Shown here: piece by piece, positions 6,498 to 11,336 of the stretch
How the letters are laid out: every line of letters starts with the position of its first letter
Numbering within the stretch: position 1 is the stretch's first letter
Source of the DNA: Pseudolabrys sp.
Lineage (GTDB): Bacteria; Pseudomonadota; Alphaproteobacteria; Rhizobiales; Xanthobacteraceae
DNA: 11,336 nt
Assembly (NCBI GenBank): GCA_029945495.1
Contig: JAQSCR010000484.1
Coordinates: 1 to 11,336, forward strand
Direction: 5' to 3'
Notes under the pieces: generated by a model
The model's input: only the letters and a program-made list of their open reading frames with translations
Told to the model about the DNA's origin: nothing
The model's database searches: none
Program-made: the position numbers and the translations under genes

Positions 6498-7559
6498 ATG
6501 ACGTGGCTGGCCCGGCGATCCGCTATTGCGCAATGCCTGCTGTTTTCCATTTTAATTCTGCTCGTGGCCGCCGTCATCGACGCGGCGACGGCTGCGCCGT
6601 TCGGCGCCTCCGGCGGCCCGGCGCAGCCTGACATCGGCGGCATCACCGGCTGGGTTCTGCAGCAGCAGGCGGTTTTTTACCGCATGCTGTCGGGCGGCAT
6701 CCGCGCCGCCAAGGCCGACGGCAGCGCCGCCTGGGCGCTGCTCGGCATTTCATTTGCCTACGGCATTTTCCACGCCGCCGGGCCCGGCCACGGCAAGGCG
6801 GTGATCTCGTCCTATCTGGTCGCCAATGACGAAACCTGGCGGCGCGGCATCGTGCTGTCGTTCGCTTCCGCCGTGCTGCAAGCCATCACTGCGGTCGCGG
6901 TGGTCGGTGTCGTCGCGGTGCTGCTGGGGGCGACGTCGAAGGCGATGGGCGATACCGTCCGCGTCATCGAGATCGTCAGCTATGCGCTGATCGTGCTGAT
7001 CGGCCTGCGGCTGTTCTGGGTGAAGGGCCGCGCCTTCTGGCATTTGCTGCGGCCGCCTGCGCAAGCGCATGCGCACCACGATCACGGGCATGGCCACGAT
7101 CATCAGCACGGCCATGCGCACGGTCATGCTCACGGTCATGATGCGCACGACGATGACGACGACGAAGGTCACGCCTGGGGCCACGCCCATGCGCCGGAGC
7201 CGCGCGAACTCGGCGGCCGCGGCTGGTGGAAGCGCGGGCTGTCGGCGATCGTCGCGGTGGGCTTAAGGCCCTGCTCGGGCGCCATCATCGTCCTGGTATT
7301 CGCGCTGGCGCAGGGCATGTTCTGGATCGGCGTCGCCTCGACCTTCGTCATGGGGCTCGGCACCGCGATCACCGTGTCAGCGATCGCCACGCTCGCCGTC
7401 GGCGCGCGCAGCCTCGCCGGCCGGCTGGCCAAGGCCAAGCCCGGCGCCGGCATGCTGCTGCTGCGTGGCGCCGAAGCCGCCGCCGCCGTCGTCATCATCG
7501 CCTTCGGCGCGCTGCTGCTGCTGGGCTACATGGTTAGCGAGCGGATGATCGGCGTTTAA
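6498..7559 (+). CDS. NicO/RcnA family nickel/cobalt membrane transporter
   Basis: Inner-membrane protein of the NicO family (COG2215, RcnA-like), whose members move Ni2+ or Co2+; RcnA is an exporter, while partners of DUF1007 are often annotated as uptake permeases, so direction is open. An N-terminal hydrophobic segment (11-33) is followed by a short outer loop and about six membrane helices. The metal-site motif is F-H-A-A-G-P-G-H-G-K at 91-100, and the second family motif G-L-R-P-C-S-G-A is at 255-262. Between the two halves, residues 191-231 form a loop with 17 histidines plus an acidic run D-D-D-D-D, probably a cytoplasmic metal-binding segment. Length 353 residues. The start at 6498 has a weak GGGG ribosome binding site. 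The position directly after DUF1007 supports a joint metal transport unit, and a cobalt-type nitrile hydratase operon lies 1.1 kb downstream. Confidence 0.9.
   Translation: MTWLARRSAIAQCLLFSILILLVAAVIDAATAAPFGASGGPAQPDIGGITGWVLQQQAVFYRMLSGGIRAAKADGSAAWALLGISFAYGIFHAAGPGHGKAVISSYLVANDETWRRGIVLSFASAVLQAITAVAVVGVVAVLLGATSKAMGDTVRVIEIVSYALIVLIGLRLFWVKGRAFWHLLRPPAQAHAHHDHGHGHDHQHGHAHGHAHGHDAHDDDDDEGHAWGHAHAPEPRELGGRGWWKRGLSAIVAVGLRPCSGAIIVLVFALAQGMFWIGVASTFVMGLGTAITVSAIATLAVGARSLAGRLAKAKPGAGMLLLRGAEAAAAVVIIAFGALLLLGYMVSERMIGV
7068..7190 (+). repeat. Histidine-codon repeat inside the NicO gene
   Basis: Imperfect tandem repeats of CAT/CAC alternating with GGC, GCG and GAC codons encode residues 191-231 of the NicO protein. 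The repetition (for example CACGGTCATG-like units near 7117-7140) makes this stretch prone to slippage and length variation between strains. Confidence 0.6.
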
Positions 7560-7635
7560 GCGTCATCGCGCGGCGTTAAGGCTGCCATCGCCAGAAACGT
7601 ATTGCCGTCCGGCGGACTGCCGCTACGCTTGCTGC

Positions 7636-7642
7636 AAGGGAG
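7636..7642 (+). promoter_or_regulatory. Ribosome binding site of the nitronate monooxygenase gene
   Basis: AAGGGAG is 6 bases before the ATG at 7649 and fixes that start. The 89-bp gap from the NicO stop holds no clear terminator or promoter. Confidence 0.65.
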
Positions 7643-7648
7643 CGCCGC

Positions 7649-8695
7649 ATGCCGGGAAAATTCTTGCGCGAGCTTGGCGTCGACCATCCGATCATCTTGG
7701 CGCCGATGGCGGGCGGGGCGGGCTCGCCCGAGCTTGTCGCCGCGGTGTCGAACGCCGGCGGCCTCGGTTCCTGGGGCGGCGGGTATTCGACGCCGCCGCA
7801 GATACTAGATGCCGCCAAACAGATTCGCGCGCTAACGTCTAAGCCGTTCGCGATCAATCTGTTCGCTGGCGGCTATGATGTGCGGCCACCGGTCGATTCC
7901 GCGCCGATGCTGGCGCTGGTATCGAAAGCCCATGCCGAACTCGGCCTGCCGCCGCCGGTGCTGCCGCCCAATCCGGAAAATCCGTTCGCGGATCAACTGG
8001 CGGCGGTGATCGAGGCGCGGCCGGCCTTGTTCAGTTTCACGTTTGGCATTCCCAGTCCCGATGCGCTCGCGCGTCTGCGCCGCGCCGGTATCCGCACTTC
8101 CGGCACGGCCACAACGGTGGAGGAGGGACGGGCGCTTGCAGCCGCCGGCGTTGAGTCGATCGTGGCGCAGGGCGAGGAAGCCGGCGCGCATCGCGGCACG
8201 TTTCTCAATGATTTTGATAAGTCGATGGTGCCGACGCTCGAACTCACGCGCGGCATCGCCGCCGCCGTCCCTGGCGTACCGATTTTTGCGTCGGGCGGAT
8301 TGATGGACGGGCGCGACATTGTTCGCGCCTTGGCCGCGGGCGCGGACGCCGCGCAACTCGGCACCGCGTTTCTTGTTTGCCCGGAAAGCGGCGCCGCTGC
8401 GCCTTATAAGCACGCCCTGATGAATGCGCGGCAGGACACCACGGTGATTACCCGCGCCTATTCCGGCCGCGAGGCGCGGGGCTTGCGCAACAAGTTCATC
8501 GACATGACCCAAGGCGTGCCGATCCTGCCGTTCCGCCAGCAGAACGATTTGACACGGCCGATGCGCAATGAATCCGGCAAGCAGGGCCTCGCCGATTACA
8601 TTTCGCTCTGGGCGGGGCGCGGCGTCACCCGCGCCCGCGCGACGCCGGCGGCGGAACTGATGAAGACGTTACTCGTGGAAATCGGTCGCGCGTAA
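7649..8695 (+). CDS. Nitronate monooxygenase (2-nitropropane dioxygenase family)
   Basis: FMN-dependent TIM-barrel enzyme that oxidises alkyl nitronates such as propionate 3-nitronate to nitrite and an aldehyde or ketone. It starts with the family pattern P-I-I-L-A-P-M-A-G-G at 14-23 and S-N-A-G-G-L-G at 34-40. The conserved block Q-G-E-E-A-G-A-H-R-G is at 174-183, with His181 as the probable catalytic base. FMN phosphate-binding segments are A-S-G-G-L-M-D-G at 214-221 and G-A-D-A-A-Q-L-G-T-A-F at 231-241. Length 348 residues, usual for the class I enzymes; no signal peptide. A good ribosome binding site supports the ATG. The 3' end overlaps the convergent nitrile hydratase accessory gene by 27 bp. 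Related 2-nitropropane dioxygenase-like enoyl reductases are an alternative, less likely given the E-A-G-A-H-R-G motif. Confidence 0.9.
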   Translation: MPGKFLRELGVDHPIILAPMAGGAGSPELVAAVSNAGGLGSWGGGYSTPPQILDAAKQIRALTSKPFAINLFAGGYDVRPPVDSAPMLALVSKAHAELGLPPPVLPPNPENPFADQLAAVIEARPALFSFTFGIPSPDALARLRRAGIRTSGTATTVEEGRALAAAGVESIVAQGEEAGAHRGTFLNDFDKSMVPTLELTRGIAAAVPGVPIFASGGLMDGRDIVRALAAGADAAQLGTAFLVCPESGAAAPYKHALMNARQDTTVITRAYSGREARGLRNKFIDMTQGVPILPFRQQNDLTRPMRNESGKQGLADYISLWAGRGVTRARATPAAELMKTLLVEIGRA

Positions 8696-9049
8696 TTCGA
8701 TCGGCTGGCCGTGCGGAGTGCGGTCGCAAGCGTGGTCCCAGGCATCGCGCGTGCGATGCAGGGTTTCCATGGAAGCCACGCCCTTGTCGGCGACCAGCTG
8801 TTCCAGCGCCGCCAGCCAATGCCTGTAGTAAGTCTCGCCTGTGTCGGGATCGCCGGCGGCTTGCGCGTGCTTGATCTCGGCGGCGAGCGCCGCCGCCCAT
8901 TCGCCCCAAGTAAACAGGCCGCGGTCGTAAAGCGCCAAAGTCATGGCGAAAGCCTGCGCCTCCCACGGCTCGCGGAACACCGGGCCATCGTCGTCGCGCG
9001 GGATCCCGGGCACCGCGTTAGCCGCCTGCAGGGCGCTGGCGTTTGTCAC
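8669..9049 (-). CDS. Nitrile hydratase accessory (activator) protein
   Basis: Small cytoplasmic protein of the nitrile hydratase accessory family, related to the N-terminal part of the beta subunit and needed in known systems for cobalt insertion and maturation of the alpha subunit (NhlE / P14K-type). Recognised by F-R-E-P-W-E-A-Q-A-F at 25-34, R-G-L-F-T-W-G-E-W-A at 43-52, D-P-D-T-G-E-T-Y-Y-R-H-W at 68-79 and the T-P-H-G-Q-P-I-E-L end at 111-119. Length 126 residues, normal. The GTG start overlaps the beta stop (GTGA) and has GGAG 8 bases upstream, so it is translated as the last gene of the operon. Its last 27 bases overlap the 3' end of the convergent nitronate monooxygenase gene. Confidence 0.9.
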   Translation of the reverse strand: MTNASALQAANAVPGIPRDDDGPVFREPWEAQAFAMTLALYDRGLFTWGEWAAALAAEIKHAQAAGDPDTGETYYRHWLAALEQLVADKGVASMETLHRTRDAWDHACDRTPHGQPIELRATDFHE

Positions 9050-9708
9050 TCAGCTTTCTCCAGATACGGCTCGAAGGCGTCGATCGAGACCTTCAATGTC
9101 GGATCGGCGTCGTCGCCCCATAGTTCACGGCTCGCGAACACCACCGTGTAGAGCCATTGCGGGTTTTCGCCTTTGCCGTGCGCGGCCGTGTCCGGAAACA
9201 CGTGGCAGCCATTGATGCGTTCGACGATGCCAACGTGACCGCGCACGTAACGCGGCAGCCGGGTGTGCGTCAGCGGATTGATGTTCTTGGCGCGCACTTT
9301 GTCGCCGGGCTTGAACATCGCCGGCGCCTTCGCGTCACGCCCAAAACTGCCGCGGACTGAAATGCGCGGCAGATCGTCGAGCGTGAACTTGCCACGCGGC
9401 AGCGGCGGGCTCGGCCGCAGCGAATGGCCGGCGGCGATCTCATCGGCGCCGGCGATGTTGCTCGCGATGATCTGGTCCTCGATGGCGAGGAACCACTTCT
9501 TGTAATAGGAGCTCGCCAAATAACCTTCCGGCGGCAGCGATTCGCGCGCGAAGCGCTGCGAGTCGATACCGAGCCCGCCATTGGCGCCCATGACGCGCAC
9601 CATCGCCATGACGCGCGATTCCCAGTCGTGGTGGAAAGTAGGCTCGTTCGGCTCCGGCTCTACTTTGCCGAAGCCGTCCATGCCGCCCATATCGTGCACG
9701 CCGTTCAT
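9046..9708 (-). CDS. nthB: Nitrile hydratase beta subunit
   Basis: Beta subunit of nitrile hydratase, which hydrates nitriles to amides as an alpha-beta heterodimer in the cytoplasm. Family marks are the start M-N-G-V-H-D-M-G-G-M-D-G-F-G, H-H-D-W-E at 26-30, the helical block with Arg52 (Q-R-F-A-R-E-S-L-P-P) and S-S-Y-Y-K-K-W at 66-72, and the C-terminal barrel containing L-P-R-Y-V-R-G-H-V-G at 151-160, H-V-F-P-D-T at 169-174 and E-L-W-G-D-D-A-D-P-T at 195-204. Conserved beta arginines known to contact the oxidised cysteines of alpha are expected among Arg52 and the 153-156 pair; exact equivalence is inferred. Length 220 residues, normal. The frame is open upstream to 10011, but the ATG at 9708 overlaps the alpha stop (ATGA) and has AAAGG 7 bases before it (9716-9720), so it is the start. 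Confidence 0.94.
   Translation of the reverse strand: MNGVHDMGGMDGFGKVEPEPNEPTFHHDWESRVMAMVRVMGANGGLGIDSQRFARESLPPEGYLASSYYKKWFLAIEDQIIASNIAGADEIAAGHSLRPSPPLPRGKFTLDDLPRISVRGSFGRDAKAPAMFKPGDKVRAKNINPLTHTRLPRYVRGHVGIVERINGCHVFPDTAAHGKGENPQWLYTVVFASRELWGDDADPTLKVSIDAFEPYLEKAE
9058..9061 (-). promoter_or_regulatory. Ribosome binding site deciding the GTG start of the accessory gene
   Basis: On the minus strand GGAG lies 8 bases before GTG (9049-9047), inside the end of the beta gene. It supports the non-ATG start and coupled translation. Confidence 0.6.
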
Positions 9709-10352
9709 GGTGCGGCCTTTGGCGCGACCTTGGGCAGTCCGGTGCCGATCATGCTGTCGCGCGTGACGATGTCGGCGAGGCGCTCCTCGCTCCAGCCTTC
9801 GGTGCCGGCGGGCCGCATCGGCAGCACGAGAAAGCGCGTCTCCGCGGTCGAATCCCAGACGCGGATTTCCGTAGCGGCCGGCAACGTTACGCCGAAATCG
9901 GCCAGCACGCCGCGCGGATCCTTGACCGCACGCGAGCGATAGGGCGACGCCTTGTACCAGACCGGCGGCAGGCCGAGCATTTCCCACGGGTAGCAGGAGC
10001 ACAACGTGCACACGACCATGTTGTGCCGCTGCGGCGTATTCTCAACCGCGATCAGATGGTCACCGACGCGGCCGACATGGCCAAGCGTGCCGATGGCGGC
10101 CGTGGCATCGTCGAGCAGCGCGTGCTTGAAGGCCGGATCGGTCCAGGCTTTGGCGACGACGCGGGCGCCGTTGCGCGGCCCGACCTTGGTCTCGTAAAAC
10201 TCGAGGATGGCGTCGAGCGCGGCCGGATCGACGTAGCCTTTTTCGGTGAGCACGGTTTCCAGCGCGCGCACGCGCAGCTGGGTTTCCGACAACTCGGAAT
10301 GCTCGTGATCGTGGTCGTGACGGTCGTGGGTGTGGTCGTGATCGTGTGCCAT
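9705..10352 (-). CDS. nthA: Nitrile hydratase alpha subunit, cobalt type, with His-rich N-terminal tail
   Basis: Catalytic subunit of nitrile hydratase; it holds the non-haem metal in a claw of oxidised cysteines and converts R-CN to R-CONH2. The claw V-C-T-L-C-S-C is at 114-120 (ligands C115, C118, S119, C120). Thr116 marks the cobalt type, since iron enzymes have Ser there. Further marks are Y-P-W at 121-123, L-P-P-V-W-Y-K at 128-134, S-P-Y-R-S-R-A-V at 136-143 and T-R-D-S-M-I-G at 197-203. Residues 1-18 (MAHDHDHTHDRHDHDHEH) contain eight histidines and form a metal-binding-like tail before the conserved domain. Length 215 residues. The upstream frame is open but has no ATG, GTG or TTG near and no homology, so ATG 10352 is chosen despite a poor ribosome binding site. 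A thiocyanate hydrolase is less likely because Y-P-W and the separate full-length beta favour nitrile hydratase. Confidence 0.94.
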   Translation of the reverse strand: MAHDHDHTHDRHDHDHEHSELSETQLRVRALETVLTEKGYVDPAALDAILEFYETKVGPRNGARVVAKAWTDPAFKHALLDDATAAIGTLGHVGRVGDHLIAVENTPQRHNMVVCTLCSCYPWEMLGLPPVWYKASPYRSRAVKDPRGVLADFGVTLPAATEIRVWDSTAETRFLVLPMRPAGTEGWSEERLADIVTRDSMIGTGLPKVAPKAAP

Positions 10353-10378
10353 GAGCGAACTATAACCGAGGCCCGCGC

Positions 10379-10852
10379 CTAATCCCACACCCCCTCGTGC
10401 TGTTCCGCCGCTTCGTTCTCGAGCAGCGGGCCGACCACCTCGACCTTGCGCTGGCCGGCGGCAAACACCGTGCGGCAGGCCAGATCGAGTGTCGGGTTTT
10501 CCGCGTGGTCGCCGGTCATCTCCTTCAGCCGGTTTTCCGACAGGCCGTAGACGACGCGGCCGATGCCCGCCCAATAGAGCGCGCCGGCGCACATCGCGCA
10601 GGGCTCGGCCGAACTGTACACGGTGCATTCGGCCAGCTCTTCCGGCTCGAAGGCCTTCGAGGCCGCGGTCGCCAGAAGGCGTTCGGCATGCGCGGTCATG
10701 TCGCCGTCGGGAAGGTAGCCGTTTTCGGCTTCCAGCAGCACGTCGCCATCGGGGCCGACGAGGATTGCGCCGAATGGATGGTTGCCGCGCTCCTGCGCGC
10801 GTTCGGCGACCGCAAAGGTGCGCCGCAATTGGTCTTCGTCGGATGGTTTCAT
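10379..10852 (-). CDS. Small zinc nucleobase/nucleoside deaminase (CDA fold)
   Basis: Cytoplasmic zinc hydrolase of the cytidine deaminase-like superfamily, removing an amino group from a nucleobase or nucleoside. The zinc and catalytic motifs are T-A-H-A-E at 53-57 (His55 ligand, Glu57 proton shuttle) and P-C-A-M-C at 84-88 (Cys85 and Cys88 ligands), followed by A-L-Y-W-A-G-I-G-R-V-V-Y-G at 91-103. H-P-F-G-A at 25-29 is the usual N-terminal strand. T-A-H-A-E and the Y-W-A segment resemble GuaD-type guanine deaminases more than the tRNA editing enzyme TadA, but the C-terminal part (N-P-T-L-D-L at 119-124, G-P-L-L-E at 141-145) differs from GuaD, so the substrate is unknown. Length 157 residues. 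It is the first gene of the operon: its stop is 26 bp before nthA, with no terminator between. The ribosome binding site is weak (GGGA close to the ATG). Confidence 0.88.
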   Translation of the reverse strand: MKPSDEDQLRRTFAVAERAQERGNHPFGAILVGPDGDVLLEAENGYLPDGDMTAHAERLLATAASKAFEPEELAECTVYSSAEPCAMCAGALYWAGIGRVVYGLSENRLKEMTGDHAENPTLDLACRTVFAAGQRKVEVVGPLLENEAAEQHEGVWD

Positions 10853-10860
10853 AAGTCCCG

Positions 10861-10881
10861 TTCGCCGATCTATGTGGCGAA
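10861..10881. promoter_or_regulatory. Dyad in the divergent promoter region
   Basis: TTCGCC (10861-10866) and GGCGAA (10876-10881) form a perfect 6-bp inverted repeat with a 9-base spacer, in the 67-bp gap between the deaminase-nitrile hydratase operon and the TRAP gene. The spacing suits a dimeric regulator that controls both directions. No regulator gene lies in the window and no clear -35/-10 pair stands out on either strand. Confidence 0.35.
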
Positions 10882-10919
10882 ATTTAGCGGAACTCCGGCG
10901 CCTGTGCCATCATCGGATC

Positions 10920-11336
10920 ATGACGCGGTTTGCCGATACCATAGATCGTTTTATGACAACCATCGGGCGGGGCGCGGCCTGGCTGGTCCTAGCCATCGTC
11001 GTGCTGCAGTTCGCCCTGGTTCTGGCGCGCTATGTTTTTGGCCTCGGCTCGATCTGGTTGACCGAGACGGTAATCTACGGCCATGCGACGTTGTTTCTGC
11101 TGGCGTCGGCCTGGACTTTGCGCGCCGGCGGTCATGTCCGCGTCGATATATTCTACGCCGATGCCTCGCCGCGGAGGCGGGCGATCGTCGATCTGGCCGG
11201 GTCGCTGTTGCTGTTGCTGCCGTTCGCGCTGGTGCTGCTGTGGCTTTCGGCGCCCTATGCGGCGCGTTCCTGGGCGGTGCTGGAGCGCTCGCAGGAAACC
11301 AGCGGGCTGCCGCTGGTGTTCGCGCTCAAGACGCTG
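10920..11336 (+). CDS. TRAP transporter small permease (DctQ type), 3' end outside window
   Basis: Small membrane subunit of a tripartite ATP-independent periplasmic transporter, which with a large permease and a periplasmic binding protein drives uptake of organic acids or similar solutes. The frame runs without a stop from the ATG at 10920 to the last base (139 codons); perhaps 20-40 residues are missing. Membrane segments are at about 18-36, 51-67, 88-110 and from 129 on. The family pattern is A-R-Y-V-F-G at 36-41, W-L-T-E-T-V-I-Y at 46-53 and G-H-V-R-V-D-I-F-Y at 71-79; the last is typical of the mannitol/chloroaromatic (FcbT2-like) branch. Substrate cannot be told. There is no good ribosome binding site; a second ATG is at 10953, but it would cut into the usual N-terminus. 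Large permease and binding protein are expected beyond the right edge. It diverges from the nitrile hydratase operon across 67 bp. Confidence 0.88.
   Translation, partial: MTRFADTIDRFMTTIGRGAAWLVLAIVVLQFALVLARYVFGLGSIWLTETVIYGHATLFLLASAWTLRAGGHVRVDIFYADASPRRRAIVDLAGSLLLLLPFALVLLWLSAPYAARSWAVLERSQETSGLPLVFALKTL

Noticed and set aside
7068..7190. Repeated CAT/GGC-rich stretch as a possible CRISPR or minisatellite
   Set aside because: The units are codons of a histidine-rich loop in an intact NicO gene; no spacer-repeat order is present.
5789..7559. Reading the DUF1007-NicO pair as a complete ABC transporter, as older annotations call them
   Set aside because: There is no ATP-binding subunit here, and NicO proteins are a separate transporter family.
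7560..7648. Search for a terminator or promoter between the NicO and nitronate monooxygenase genes
   Set aside because: Only very short inverted repeats such as GTCCG/CGGAC were seen, without a T run or a convincing -35/-10 pair.
9709..10011. Upstream extension of the nitrile hydratase beta frame
   Set aside because: The added residues are an alternate frame of nthA, and ATG 9708 has an AAAGG ribosome binding site and the family's exact N-terminus.
10353..10628. Upstream extension of the nitrile hydratase alpha frame
   Set aside because: The added part overlaps the deaminase gene in another frame, has no alpha-subunit similarity and would double the tail before the His-rich start.

Overview
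This window comes from a high-GC Gram-negative bacterium, most likely an alphaproteobacterium of the order Hyphomicrobiales (Bradyrhizobium/Rhodopseudomonas/Afipia-like). Reasons are the GC-rich codon use, the gene families present (DUF892 ferritin-like protein, DUF1007 plus NicO pair, cobalt-type nitrile hydratase, TRAP small permease) and an intergenic palindrome around 1929-1980 of a type I recall as common between genes in that group. Taxonomy is inference; no RNA gene or phylogenetic marker is present. Gene density is high, no gap exceeds about 210 bases, and I see no transposase, integrase, CRISPR array, tRNA or rRNA.

Left part, plus strand (1-2009). The C-terminal part of a heavy-metal P1B-type ATPase with a TPC metal site runs in from the left edge. 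After a 116-bp gap with an inverted repeat and a possible general-stress (EcfG-type) promoter comes a YciF-like ferritin-fold stress protein. A strong bidirectional terminator and a 52-bp intergenic palindromic repeat follow.

Middle, plus strand (2010-8695). A cytoplasmic M3 metallopeptidase (Dcp type) overlaps by 4 bp a signal-less gamma-glutamyltransferase-family hydrolase, a likely peptide/amide catabolic pair. After a short AT-rich promoter region with an operator-like dyad come an exported DUF1007 protein and a NicO/RcnA-type nickel/cobalt membrane transporter with a 17-histidine loop. A flavin-dependent nitronate monooxygenase follows and converges with the minus-strand operon.

Right part, minus strand (10852 down to 8669). 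A small zinc nucleobase/nucleoside deaminase, nitrile hydratase alpha, nitrile hydratase beta and the nitrile hydratase accessory protein form one tight operon (26-bp gap, then ATGA and GTGA overlaps). The alpha subunit carries the cobalt-type claw CTLCSC and a histidine/aspartate-rich N-terminal tail. Divergent from it, and running off the right edge, is a TRAP transporter small permease.

How the genes may work together. The most interesting idea is a cobalt/nitrile module: the NicO permease and DUF1007 protein could supply the Co(III) enzyme, the histidine tail could buffer metal, the deaminase suggests a nitrile-bearing nitrogen heterocycle (for example a cyano-deazapurine) as substrate, and the divergent TRAP system may bring in a related compound. 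The families are well supported; these links are inference from gene order.
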